Part shown: piece after piece, positions 51,631 through 60,704 of the stretch | How positions within the stretch are numbered: the stretch's first letter is position 1 | How the letters are laid out: each line of letters begins with the position of its first letter | DNA from: an uncultured Eubacteriales bacterium | Lineage (GTDB): Bacteria; Bacillota; Clostridia; Lachnospirales; Lachnospiraceae | Reading direction: 5' to 3' | DNA: 64,000 nucleotides | Assembly (NCBI GenBank): GCA_900545175.1 | Contig: UQYF01000001.1 | Location: forward strand, 124,001-188,000 | Position numbers and translations under genes: made by a program | The notes under the pieces: model-generated | Told to the model about the DNA's origin: nothing | Seen by the model: only the letters and a program-made list of their open reading frames with translations | Database searches by the model: none

Positions 51631-53229
51631 ATGCCGGATATAGTAAAAAAATACCTTGACAAGATAAAGGAATTTTGGAACAAGTACAGTAAAAAACAGA
51701 AAACAATATTTATATCCTCAGTGTTAGTGGCAATTATTGCGATTGTGATTCTCGGAATTGTTTTGGCGCAGCCACAGACGGTTGTAGTGCGTTACTGTTC
51801 AACCGCTTCGGAAGCAACGGAGGTAAGAGAGCTTCTTACAAGCAATAATATTTCTTGTACAGTCGGCTCGAATTTTGAAATTATAATTAATAAGAATGAT
51901 GAAATAGAAGCACAGCTTGTGCTTGGCTCGAATAATATTGCTTCATCAGGTTACTCATACAGTGATGTTTTAACAGGCAGCTTCTCACAGACACAGAGCG
52001 ATAAAGAGATACTATATGCTGAACAGTTAGAGAAGAAGTTCGCTGCACAGCTTGCCAAGATAGATGGAATAAAGAGCGCACAGGTTACAATCAAGTTTCA
52101 GGATACATCTTCAATATTTGATGAGAATAAAGATGCGTACATAACAGCAGTGCTTGTGACGAGCAAGACTCTTGCCGATGAAACGACAGAGGCTATCGGT
52201 CTTATGCTTGCCAACAATGTCGGAAGCCAGAATACCAATAATGTGCTTGTAATGGATGACAAGGGACAGCTTTTATATTCAGGAATAAAAGATTCATCTT
52301 CATTGTCTAATTCGACAACACAGTATAAGTTCCAGCGTGAGCAGAAGACTAACCTTGAAGTGGAAGTTAAGAAGCTAGCACTTGCAACACAGAATTATTC
52401 AGATGCAGAAGTTATGGTTAATCTTGTATTTGATAATGACGTTGTTACTGAAGTAGCACAGGAGTATACAATTCCTGACGGTTCTGAGGAAGGACTCAGA
52501 AGCACAAGCTATGAAGTCAACAGTACTAATGGCGTTACGGCAGGCGGTACAGCCGGAACAGAGTCGAATGATGACAATACAGGCTACGATGTTGAGCAGG
52601 GAACAGGTACTAACGGTGAGTACTCACTCACACAGATTGACTGGCTTCAGAACAGCAAGTATACAACTACAGAGAAGACTGCAGCATCCATTAAGTTTGC
52701 TGAATCTTCACTTTCAATCATATTGACAAGATATGAGGTTGTGTCTGAGGAAGATTTAAGAACTCAGGGGCTGCTTGGCGATATGACATATGATGAGTAT
52801 AAGCTTGCAAACAGTTCGCCTGTTTCGATTGACGTTGAGCAGGATCTGGCACAGCTTATAGCCAATGGTACAGGTATATCGGCTGACAATATTGCCATAT
52901 CAGCTAATATGAAATATGTATTTCTTGACACACCTGCAAAGAGTACTCCTACATCATTTATAATTCAGATTGTGTTAGCAGTACTTATAGTAGCACTTCT
53001 TGCGTTCGTTGTATTCAGAAGTGCAAGACCTGTAACTGTCGAGGAGACAGAACCGGAGCTTTCAGTTGAAGATATGCTTGCATCTACTAGAGAAAAGCAG
53101 ACACCTCTTGAAGAAATTGATCTTCAGGATAAGTCTGAAGCAAGAAAAGCTATCGAAAAATTCGTCCAGGAAAATCCGGAAGCAGTTGCAATGCTTCTTC
53201 GAAACTGGCTCAACGATGGCTGGGATTAA
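51631..53229 (+). CDS. fliF: Flagellar MS-ring protein FliF
   Basis: 532 residues with membrane helices near 24-46 and about 444-468. The ring-building motifs are present: EATEVRELLTSNNISCTVG, LEKKFAAQLAKIDGIKSAQVTI and EVEVKKLALATQNYSDAEVMVN. The C-terminal tail NPEAVAMLLRNWLND is the FliG-binding peptide. A low-complexity Gly/Thr/Asn loop (about 293-315) is typical. AGGAGA precedes the ATG. After the stop there are 133 non-coding bases before fliG, unusual for this tightly packed pair. Confidence 0.96.
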   Translation: MPDIVKKYLDKIKEFWNKYSKKQKTIFISSVLVAIIAIVILGIVLAQPQTVVVRYCSTASEATEVRELLTSNNISCTVGSNFEIIINKNDEIEAQLVLGSNNIASSGYSYSDVLTGSFSQTQSDKEILYAEQLEKKFAAQLAKIDGIKSAQVTIKFQDTSSIFDENKDAYITAVLVTSKTLADETTEAIGLMLANNVGSQNTNNVLVMDDKGQLLYSGIKDSSSLSNSTTQYKFQREQKTNLEVEVKKLALATQNYSDAEVMVNLVFDNDVVTEVAQEYTIPDGSEEGLRSTSYEVNSTNGVTAGGTAGTESNDDNTGYDVEQGTGTNGEYSLTQIDWLQNSKYTTTEKTAASIKFAESSLSIILTRYEVVSEEDLRTQGLLGDMTYDEYKLANSSPVSIDVEQDLAQLIANGTGISADNIAISANMKYVFLDTPAKSTPTSFIIQIVLAVLIVALLAFVVFRSARPVTVEETEPELSVEDMLASTREKQTPLEEIDLQDKSEARKAIEKFVQENPEAVAMLLRNWLNDGWD

Positions 53230-53326
53230 TTATAGTTTGACTAAAAAGCTGGTTGTATAAATATCCAGCATTCATGAGCAGGCAGCAAGTCGGAATTGTG
53301 AATGTCTGCTTTACTCAGAATTAATG

Positions 53327-53348
53327 GAAGTGCAGTATAGTGCACTTC
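53327..53348 (+). promoter_or_regulatory. Perfect hairpin upstream of fliG
   Basis: GAAGTGCA (53327-53334) and TGCACTTC (53341-53348) form a perfect stem with loop GTATAG, ending 5 bases before the fliG ribosome site. A second small stem, GCTGG/CCAGC, lies at 53248-53252 with 53265-53269. Neither has a T tail. It could be an RNA processing or stability signal setting the FliF:FliG ratio. Confidence 0.5.
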
Positions 53349-53362
53349 GGAATGGAGTTAAT

Positions 53363-54376
53363 ATGGCAGCAAAGAAAAATGGATTAGACGGAGTCCAGAA
53401 GGCAGCAGTTTTGCTGATTGCCTTAGGGCCTGAGATGTCATCACAGATATTTAAACATCTTCATGATGATGAGATTGAACAGCTTACACTTGAGATTGCC
53501 AACACTAACAGTGTGTCGCCGGGAACTAAGGAAGAAGTACTCAATGAATTTTACGAAGTATGTCTCGCTCAGCAGTATATCGCAGAGGGTGGTATTGGAT
53601 ATGCCAAGGATCTTCTTGAAAAGGCACTTGGCTCAGACCGCGCCAAGGAAGTCATCGGAAAGCTTACAGCGAGCCTTCAGGTACGTCCTTTCGAGTTCGT
53701 AAGAAAGACGGATCCTGCACAGCTGCTTAACTTCATACAGGATGAGCATCCACAGACTATAGCACTTATTTTATCATATCTCTCGCCGGCACAGTCATCA
53801 ATGGTAATTTCTGCACTTCCACCTGATAAACAGGCAGAAGTTGCACGTAGAATTGCACAGATGGATAGAACATCACCGGATGTTATCAAGGAGGTTGAGC
53901 GCGTATTAGAGCGTAAGCTTGCTTCGCTTGTTAATCAGGATTACACAATTGTCGGTGGTGTTGATGCTATCGTTGATATCCTCAATTCAGTTGACAGAGG
54001 AACAGAAAAGCATATTGTGGAAACACTCGAAGTCGAGGATCCAGAGCTTGCAGACGAGATCAGAAAGAAGATGTTCGTATTCGAGGATATTCTCTCACTC
54101 GACGACAGAGCTATTCAGAGAGTGTTGCGTGATATTGAGAATAATGATATCGCAGTTGCCCTCAAGAATGCCAATGAGGAGGTTCAGAATGTTATTTTCA
54201 GAAACCTTTCAAAGCGTCTTGCTGCTATGATAAAAGAGGATATGGACTTTATGGGACCTGTACGTCTTAAGGATGTTGAGGAAGCACAGCAGAAGATTGT
54301 TAATAACATCAGAAAGCTTGAAGATGCAGGTGAGATTGTAATTGCAAGAGGCGGAGGTGACGAGATAGTTGTCTAA
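53363..54376 (+). CDS. fliG: Flagellar motor switch protein FliG
   Basis: 337 residues in the usual three domains. The N-terminal domain begins LDGVQKAAVLLIALGPEMSSQIFKHL; the middle domain has the EHPQTIALILSYL motif; the C-terminal domain has MFVFEDILSLDDRAIQRVLRDI with the charged residues that face MotA. It couples ion flow to rotation. The ATG at 53363 has TGGAG 5 bases before it and gives the normal length; an in-frame ATG at 53324 would lie inside the hairpin region. It overlaps fliH by 8 bases. Confidence 0.96.
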   Translation: MAAKKNGLDGVQKAAVLLIALGPEMSSQIFKHLHDDEIEQLTLEIANTNSVSPGTKEEVLNEFYEVCLAQQYIAEGGIGYAKDLLEKALGSDRAKEVIGKLTASLQVRPFEFVRKTDPAQLLNFIQDEHPQTIALILSYLSPAQSSMVISALPPDKQAEVARRIAQMDRTSPDVIKEVERVLERKLASLVNQDYTIVGGVDAIVDILNSVDRGTEKHIVETLEVEDPELADEIRKKMFVFEDILSLDDRAIQRVLRDIENNDIAVALKNANEEVQNVIFRNLSKRLAAMIKEDMDFMGPVRLKDVEEAQQKIVNNIRKLEDAGEIVIARGGGDEIVV

Positions 54377-55196
54377 TCTGTTAAAATATAATAGCTTTGT
54401 AGTGAAAAATGCAGATAATTATATTATTGATTCGAATCAGAAAGTGCTTGATAAGATTAACAGCATCAAGAAGAATATAGTAGCTACAAGTGTCATAACA
54501 CCGAACCCACCTGATGCGGATGGCTTTGTGAGTGGTCTTAGTGCTCAAGTTGTCGAAGAACTGACTGGGCCGGATGAAGAGGCAGCTGCACAGGAAGAGC
54601 TTTCTATTCAGACACAGGAGATTCTTGACAATGCCAGGCATGAGGCTGAAGAAATTGTCGCACAGGCACATCGTGAAGCTGATAATTTCATAGAGATTAT
54701 GAAGAATGAAGGCTATGCGCAGGGACTTAAAAATGCTGAGCCAGATATTGAAGAGAAAAAACAGCAGCTTGACAGCGAGTATGCTGCAAAGAGGAAACAG
54801 CTCGAAGACGAATATCAGGCTAAAATAAAAAAGATTGAGCCGATGTTAGTTGATACATTTATAAATGTGTTTTCAAATGTGACACACACTGTTGCGGAAG
54901 ATAAGAAGGATATGATAATATATCTTATCAATTCGGTTATGGGAAATACTGAAAACAGCAAAGAATTTAACATACATGTATCACCGGCTGATTACAGATT
55001 TACAATTAATAACCAGCATCTGATAAATGGAGCTGTATCGGGTGACATACATATTGAGATATCAGAGGACTCAAACTTGAAGAGAAATGAATGTCTCATA
55101 GAAACAGATGGTGGTGTATTTGATTGCAGTCTGGATGTTCAGCTTGATAATTTGATACATGATATCAGGTTGTTAAGCTGCATGGATAATCAATGA
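54369..55196 (+). CDS. fliH: Flagellar export stator protein FliH
   Basis: 275 residues. It has a variable N-terminus beginning SNLLKYNSFVVKN, a long helix with alternating Ala/Gln/Glu (EILDNARHEAEEIVAQAHREAD) and a C-terminal domain like V-type ATPase E subunits (FNIHVSPADYRF). It holds FliI at the export gate. The start is a TTG at 54369 that overlaps the fliG stop, with GGAGGT about 10 bases upstream inside fliG, so translation should be coupled. Confidence 0.88.
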   Translation: MSNLLKYNSFVVKNADNYIIDSNQKVLDKINSIKKNIVATSVITPNPPDADGFVSGLSAQVVEELTGPDEEAAAQEELSIQTQEILDNARHEAEEIVAQAHREADNFIEIMKNEGYAQGLKNAEPDIEEKKQQLDSEYAAKRKQLEDEYQAKIKKIEPMLVDTFINVFSNVTHTVAEDKKDMIIYLINSVMGNTENSKEFNIHVSPADYRFTINNQHLINGAVSGDIHIEISEDSNLKRNECLIETDGGVFDCSLDVQLDNLIHDIRLLSCMDNQ

Positions 55197-55238
55197 TAAT
55201 TTTGTAAAACAAAATACATCTGTCAGGAGATAAGAATT

Positions 55239-56552
55239 GTGCTTACAGATATAGATTTGGAAAAATATACAAGACTGATTGATAAAACATATTATAAAAA
55301 GCTTGGTCGTGTTTCTAAGGTGGTTGGATTAAGTATTGAGTCGATTGGACCGGATGCACGATTAAATGATTTGTGCCGCATAATACCAAGAGACAATCCG
55401 GATAGAGTAATATATGCAGAGGTTGTCGGGTTTAAGGACAATAGAATACTTCTGATGCCATTTGAATCCGTTGATGGTATAGCTCCGGGATGTACTGTAG
55501 AGAATACAGGAAAGCCGCTTATGATAAAGGTTGGGTCGGAGCTTTTAGGCAAAACACTTGACGGTCTTGGAAATCCTTCAGATGGAAGTACAATACATTA
55601 TGATGCGGAATATCCGTGTGAGGCGGCGCCGCCTGACCCTATGGAAAGAGAGATTATTTCCGAGGTTCTTCCGTTGGGAGTAAAGGCTGTTGACGGACTC
55701 ATAACTGTTGGAAAAGGACAGCGTATCGGAATCTTTGCCGGAAGCGGTGTCGGAAAAAGTACTCTTTTGGGAATGTTTGCACGTAACACAAAGGCAGATA
55801 TAAATGTAATCGCACTTATAGGTGAGCGAGGCAGAGAGGTAAGAGAGTTCATCGAGAGAGATCTTGGTGAAGAGGGAATGAAAAGAAGTATTCTTGTTGT
55901 TGCAACGTCAGATAAACCGGCACTTATACGTAATAAGGCTGCTAAGACAGCGACAGCTATTGCAGAATATTTCAGAGATCAAGGCAAGGATGTACTGCTG
56001 ATGATGGATTCCTTGACACGTTTTTCGATGGCACAAAGAGAGATAGGACTTGCATCGGGCGAACCGCCTGTTACAAGGGGATATCCACCTAGCGTTTACA
56101 GTGAGCTGCCTAAGCTGTTAGAGCGGGCAGGAATGAGCAGCAGAGGGTCTATTACAGGATTATATACTGTACTTGTAGACGGAGATGATTTCAATGAACC
56201 GATAACTGATACAGCGAGAAGTATTCTTGATGGACATATAATGCTTAACCGTAAGCTGGCAAATAAGAATCATTATCCTGCCATCGATGTGCTTATGAGT
56301 ATATCGCGAGTAATGAGCCAGATTGTAAATAAAGAGCATAAAGCAGTTGCAGGAAGGCTCAAGAATGTCCTAGCAACATATAATGAAGCGGAAGATTTGA
56401 TAAATATCGGTGCATATAAGAAAGGCTCCAATAAGGAAATTGATTACGCAATAGAAAAGCATGAAGCGGTTAACAGCTTCCTACTTCAGGGTGTCGATGA
56501 CAAGTATGAATTTTCACAAGAAATACAGCTTTTGAATGATATTTTCAAATAG
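55239..56552 (+). CDS. fliI: Flagellum-specific export ATPase FliI
   Basis: 437 residues. It has an F1-beta-like core with Walker A GIFAGSGVGKSTL (about 165-177), Walker B VLLMMDSLTRF, ERGREVREF and RGYPPSVYSELPKLLERAG. It energises export with FliH and FliJ. The start is GTG at 55239 with AGGAGA 8 bases upstream. Length is normal. Confidence 0.96.
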   Translation: MLTDIDLEKYTRLIDKTYYKKLGRVSKVVGLSIESIGPDARLNDLCRIIPRDNPDRVIYAEVVGFKDNRILLMPFESVDGIAPGCTVENTGKPLMIKVGSELLGKTLDGLGNPSDGSTIHYDAEYPCEAAPPDPMEREIISEVLPLGVKAVDGLITVGKGQRIGIFAGSGVGKSTLLGMFARNTKADINVIALIGERGREVREFIERDLGEEGMKRSILVVATSDKPALIRNKAAKTATAIAEYFRDQGKDVLLMMDSLTRFSMAQREIGLASGEPPVTRGYPPSVYSELPKLLERAGMSSRGSITGLYTVLVDGDDFNEPITDTARSILDGHIMLNRKLANKNHYPAIDVLMSISRVMSQIVNKEHKAVAGRLKNVLATYNEAEDLINIGAYKKGSNKEIDYAIEKHEAVNSFLLQGVDDKYEFSQEIQLLNDIFK

Positions 56553-56607
56553 TTATTTGAACGGCTGGCTAGCACAAGGCCTGTTGAAGTAAATCTGGAG
56601 GCGGCAT

Positions 56608-57051
56608 ATGGCAAAGTTTATTTACAGAATGCAAAATATTCTTGATATTAAGAATAAGCTTGAAATTCAGGCTAAAAACTCTTATGCAGCTGCCAGAATG
56701 AAGCTGAGTCAGGAAGAACAAAAACTTGATAATCTGTTTGAACAGAAAAATGCTTATGAAGAGGCGTATAGACAGCAGTTGTCAGGAAGTATAAATGTAT
56801 TACAGATTAATATATGTAAAAATGCCATTGAGCTGTCAAAAAATCTGATTAAGAAACAGCTCGTGGAAGTTAAAGTGGCTTCGCTTAATCTTGAAGCTGC
56901 GCAGAAGCGTTTGGGTGAAGTTATGAAGGAACGCAAAATTCAGGAAAAACTCAGGGAGAAGGCTTATGAAGAATTTCTTCAGGAACTTAGTGACCAGGAG
57001 AAAAAAGAGATTGATGAGCTTGTAAGCTTCCGTTTTGAACAGGAGGATTAA
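56608..57051 (+). CDS. fliJ: Flagellar export chaperone FliJ
   Basis: 147 residues, almost wholly coiled coil (KFIYRMQNILDIKNKLEIQAKNS onward, split here by the family turn near residue 75). Charged heptads and the position after fliI identify it; the sequence itself is poorly conserved. GGAGG precedes the ATG. It is a central stalk-like subunit of the export ATPase. Its last bases include the ribosome site AGGAGG of the next gene. Confidence 0.9.
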   Translation: MAKFIYRMQNILDIKNKLEIQAKNSYAAARMKLSQEEQKLDNLFEQKNAYEEAYRQQLSGSINVLQINICKNAIELSKNLIKKQLVEVKVASLNLEAAQKRLGEVMKERKIQEKLREKAYEEFLQELSDQEKKEIDELVSFRFEQED

Positions 57052-57052
57052 T

Positions 57053-58192
57053 ATGGCAGACGAACTTGATGACTTATTAGATGAACAGGAGGAAGAAAAA
57101 AAATCCAATAAGCTGATTATTGCCCTTGTTACTGTACTTATCGTTTTGATTTGGCTGGCAATATTCGTTCTGCTGGTTAAGTTAGATGTTGGAGGATTTG
57201 GAAGCAAGGTCTTATATCCGGTGTTAAAAGATGTACCGGTTATCAATAAGATTCTTCCAGCTGCATCCGATGAGCAGATTGGAATTGACAGCAAGTATCC
57301 TTATACAACACTTTCTGAAGCTATAGCAAGGATACAGGAACTTGAAAATGAGAATCTGAGCTTGAATGAGGCAATATCGGCAAACGCAGATACGATTGCA
57401 AATCTGACATCGGAGGTAGCAAGACTGTCTCCTTATGAAGCATATCAGAAAAATTATGAGGAGCTCAAGAGACAGTTCGATGAGCAAATCGTATTTGGAA
57501 ATGATTATACAGGTAATTATGCCGCTGACCCGGATACATATATAAGCTGGTATGAGAAGATGGATCCGGAAAACGCGGCAGCAATATATCAGATGGCCAT
57601 AGAGAAGCGGGCAAGCAGCCAGGTGATTGTTGATTTATCTAAAACTTATTCTAAGATGAAGGCAGCGCAGGCGGCGACTATTCTCGAAGAGATGACAGGA
57701 GATGAAGAGAAGGTTGCATCAATTCTTGCAAATATGTCACAGGCTAATGCAGCGTCAATTCTCCAGAATATGAATTCAACATATGCTGCTAAGATAACAC
57801 TTCTCATGTATCCGTCACCATACACAGTTGAAGAGTACCGTGAGAATCGTATTCAGGAGAGCCAGGGAAAGAATCCTGTTGGAAATCCTGATGGTACACA
57901 TGATGGAAGCAATGCACCTATAAATTCCGGAAATAATACGAATAATCTCACAAGAAACCCTGATGCAATGAACAGCACTAACACAGGAAATACAACGGGA
58001 ACCAATACAGGAACAGTTAATGGCACAGGCACTGCCAACACAACCGGAACCAATAATGGCACGAACAACAATGCCGGAAACGGAACGGCTGGTGGCACAA
58101 CCGCCAATGGAACAGGTAACACTAACACAACAGGTAACAAATCCGGAACGACCGACAATGGCACCGATACAAATAATGGTACTAACAGATAG
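57053..58192 (+). CDS. MotE/YlxF-like flagellar protein with Asn/Thr/Gly-rich tail
   Basis: 379 residues. An acidic N-terminus (ELDDLLDEQEEE), one membrane helix (about 18-42), a coiled coil (ITEL-type heptads, about 85-145) and a MgtE-N/MotE-like helical domain (MDPENAAAIYQMAIEKR, then AAQAATILEEMTGDEEKVASIL, about 160-250) match YlxF, the protein found between fliJ and fliK in Bacillus. MotE acts as a stator chaperone in epsilon-proteobacteria. The last 100 or so residues are a low-complexity Asn-Thr-Gly sequence, probably disordered and extracellular. The ATG at 57053 has AGGAGG 6 bases upstream. Confidence 0.82.
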   Translation: MADELDDLLDEQEEEKKSNKLIIALVTVLIVLIWLAIFVLLVKLDVGGFGSKVLYPVLKDVPVINKILPAASDEQIGIDSKYPYTTLSEAIARIQELENENLSLNEAISANADTIANLTSEVARLSPYEAYQKNYEELKRQFDEQIVFGNDYTGNYAADPDTYISWYEKMDPENAAAIYQMAIEKRASSQVIVDLSKTYSKMKAAQAATILEEMTGDEEKVASILANMSQANAASILQNMNSTYAAKITLLMYPSPYTVEEYRENRIQESQGKNPVGNPDGTHDGSNAPINSGNNTNNLTRNPDAMNSTNTGNTTGTNTGTVNGTGTANTTGTNNGTNNNAGNGTAGGTTANGTGNTNTTGNKSGTTDNGTDTNNGTNR

Positions 58193-58246
58193 TTATCCGA
58201 TATACGGTTGACTATATAAATATTATTATGAAAGGAGGAAAAAGAA

Positions 58247-59632
58247 ATGTCCAACACAAATGTGAAGAATTATGCCAGTGTCCAGAATGTAACAAAGAAT
58301 ATAAGCAATAATTACAGCTATGCTCAAAAGAGTTCGGCAAATAAGCCAGACAAGACATTTGGTAATCTGATGAATGATTCAATGAACAAGCTTCAAAGTC
58401 AGACGGACACAAAGGGAATTCAGGAGAAGATGTCAACAAGACGTTCGCAGGTTGAGTACATTGTCAGAGGAGCAAAGCATACAGGCGATGGAAAAGCAGT
58501 GGATGAGAGCACAATGGTGGGAACCTTGAAGGCACTTACGAGCGAGGTTAAGGCCGTTGTCTGCGCAGTACTTGATGTGACGGATGAAGAACTTGAGAGA
58601 ATGCTTGCCGAGAGTGGGATGGGACTGATGGATTTATTAAGCCAGAACAATCTTGCCGATTTTATTTCTCAGGCGCTTGCTGATGGAGATGCATTGAAGC
58701 TGCTTACAGACAGCAATATTTCAGAGACATTTACACAGCTTAGCGATAACCTGCAAAATTTACTGGCAGATTGTGCGGATGAGCTTGGTGTCAGCACAGA
58801 TGAGATAATAAAGTACGCACAACTTGTCATGACAGAAGATAATGATGCTTCTGCTGGCTTTAACACAGCTGATGATAAGCTCGCTCTTGCATTTGAAGCG
58901 GCAGAAGAGCCGGCTGTTGTTAATGAAAAGGTTAACACTGAGAATGTACAGGAAAATGTTGAAGCAGCAGATAATTCAAATATTAATGCCGGGCTTAAGC
59001 TTGAAGACAAGATAACAGTTGATACTGATGAAAGCAGCTCACATTCGGAAACCTCAGGTAATGAAAAACAGAGTCTTTCCAGCCAGTTACTTGAGACTTT
59101 AGTTGGAAATGTCGATAATGCGCTTGGAACAGGAGAAATATCGGAGAGTGCTTTTGCCGGTTATTCAGTTAAGGGACAGGATATTGTCAGACAGCTTGTA
59201 GATGCAATTAAAGTTAATGTCAACAGTACTTTTTCCGAGATGGAATTACAGCTTCAGCCGGAAAATCTCGGAAAATTGAATCTTGTTATATCTTCTAGAG
59301 ATGGTATAATTACAGCGCAGCTTATGGCAGAAAACGATGATGTGAAAAATGCCATAGAAAATCAGCTTGTTATGCTTAAGGACAATTTTGAACAGCAGGG
59401 TCTTAAGGTTGATGCTGTTGAAGTTACAGTCCAGTCACATGGATTTGAAACCGGAAAAAACCTTGAAGGCAGAAATGAGAATCCACAGGAAAACAGTGGT
59501 CACAGATCATCGCATCAGCTCACATTAGAAGAGATAAATGCAATAATAGGCGATGATGAAGCGTCAGAGGAGGATGTTCTGGCGGCTGAGATGTTAAGAG
59601 CTACAGGTGGAAATGTTGATTATATGATATAG
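58247..59632 (+). CDS. fliK: Flagellar hook-length control protein FliK
   Basis: 461 residues. The first two thirds are acidic and variable, the molecular-ruler part. The C-terminal Flg_hook domain (about 310-400) is well conserved: FSEMELQLQPENLGKLNLVI and IENQLVMLKDNFEQQGLKVD. It measures hook length and switches export specificity. AAAGGAGG precedes the ATG. Confidence 0.92.
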   Translation: MSNTNVKNYASVQNVTKNISNNYSYAQKSSANKPDKTFGNLMNDSMNKLQSQTDTKGIQEKMSTRRSQVEYIVRGAKHTGDGKAVDESTMVGTLKALTSEVKAVVCAVLDVTDEELERMLAESGMGLMDLLSQNNLADFISQALADGDALKLLTDSNISETFTQLSDNLQNLLADCADELGVSTDEIIKYAQLVMTEDNDASAGFNTADDKLALAFEAAEEPAVVNEKVNTENVQENVEAADNSNINAGLKLEDKITVDTDESSSHSETSGNEKQSLSSQLLETLVGNVDNALGTGEISESAFAGYSVKGQDIVRQLVDAIKVNVNSTFSEMELQLQPENLGKLNLVISSRDGIITAQLMAENDDVKNAIENQLVMLKDNFEQQGLKVDAVEVTVQSHGFETGKNLEGRNENPQENSGHRSSHQLTLEEINAIIGDDEASEEDVLAAEMLRATGGNVDYMI

Positions 59633-59647
59633 AAAGGAGATGAGCAC

Positions 59648-60133
59648 ATGGCAGTAAGTGCAACGGTTGTAGATGGCAAGATATATGCAAATTCCACGCC
59701 GGATAATCTGACTCAGGATACTAAAGGCACATCAACTATGGGCAAGGATCAGTTTCTTAAGATTCTTGTAGCAGAGATGCAGTATCAGGATCCTCTAGAA
59801 CCTACAACAAATACAGAATGGGTATCCCAGATGGCGACCTTCTCACAGATTGAAGAGTTACAGAACATGTCAGATGCAATGGCTAAGGGACAGGCTCAGA
59901 ACCTTGTCGGAAAGTATGTAATCATGGCGCCTACAGATAAAAATGGCGAGACAAAGTATTACAGCGGAAAGGTTGAGACGGTTGAAATACGTGAGGATGG
60001 TACATACCTCTCTGTAAAAGGTTATTTGTATAATATTAATGATCTGTATTCAGTTGTTGATGAAGAATATTATAAAAAGATAATGGATGAGACAGGTAAT
60101 GGAAGCTCTGACAGTTCAGGCAGTAAAAATTAA
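59648..60133 (+). CDS. flgD: Flagellar hook assembly scaffold FlgD
   Basis: 161 residues. The conserved N-terminal domain MGKDQFLKILVAEMQYQDPL then TEWVSQMATFSQIEELQNM is intact. The C-terminal part is short (LVGKYVIMAP, then a small beta domain) compared with enterobacterial FlgD of about 230, as is usual in Firmicutes. It caps the growing hook. It lies 15 bases after fliK with AAAGGAG. Confidence 0.94.
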   Translation: MAVSATVVDGKIYANSTPDNLTQDTKGTSTMGKDQFLKILVAEMQYQDPLEPTTNTEWVSQMATFSQIEELQNMSDAMAKGQAQNLVGKYVIMAPTDKNGETKYYSGKVETVEIREDGTYLSVKGYLYNINDLYSVVDEEYYKKIMDETGNGSSDSSGSKN

Positions 60134-60207
60134 GACAACAGCATATAATGTTATTAACCTTGAACATATAGCTTAACAGTCCGGAATTTTGAAAAGAGGA
60201 ACGAATT

Positions 60208-60624
60208 ATGGAAATAAAAAATAATATCTATTCCTCCATTGAACAGGTCACAGGGCAATATCTGAATCAAAAGACAAGGGGAAGCAAGGATGCAGCCGCT
60301 ATGCAGGGCATGTCCTTCGAGGATGTGTTAAAACAGCAGTGGCAGATAAAAGAGAATTCAGCCACGGATGGCAGTTTAAGATTTTCAAAGCATGCAGGCG
60401 AGCGTTTAAGGCAGAGAAATATAACATTGTCCGATGAACAGATAAAAAGACTTCAGGATGGTGCTAAGAAGGCAGAACAAAAGGGCATCCGGGAGTCGCT
60501 TGTGATAATGGACAGCCTTTCCTTTATCGTAAATACCAAAAGCAATACGGTAATTACGGCAATGGAGCAAAGCAGTGATGCTGATAATGTGTATACTAAT
60601 ATTGATGGGGCAGTGATAATATAG
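60208..60624 (+). CDS. Flagellar operon protein, TIGR02530-like
   Basis: 138 residues. The core LRFSKHAGERLRQRNITLS, then IKRLQDGAKKAEQKGIRESL and IMDSLSFIVNTKSNTVITAM, is the small 'flagellar operon protein' family that sits between flgD and flgE in Firmicutes, spirochaetes and others. Its role is not established; the location suggests hook assembly. AGAGGA precedes the ATG. Confidence 0.82.
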   Translation: MEIKNNIYSSIEQVTGQYLNQKTRGSKDAAAMQGMSFEDVLKQQWQIKENSATDGSLRFSKHAGERLRQRNITLSDEQIKRLQDGAKKAEQKGIRESLVIMDSLSFIVNTKSNTVITAMEQSSDADNVYTNIDGAVII

Positions 60625-60704
60625 CTGGACCGATAAGGAAGTTAGGAACTCTGAATGACAGATGAGTTCATATCACGGCTTCTTAATCAGGAGGAACAAA
60701 TACT

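Noticed and set aside
57853..58257. Open frame of 134 codons on the minus strand rich in Val/Pro/Leu
   Set aside because: It is the complement of the low-complexity tail of the MotE-like gene, with no ribosome site or homology.
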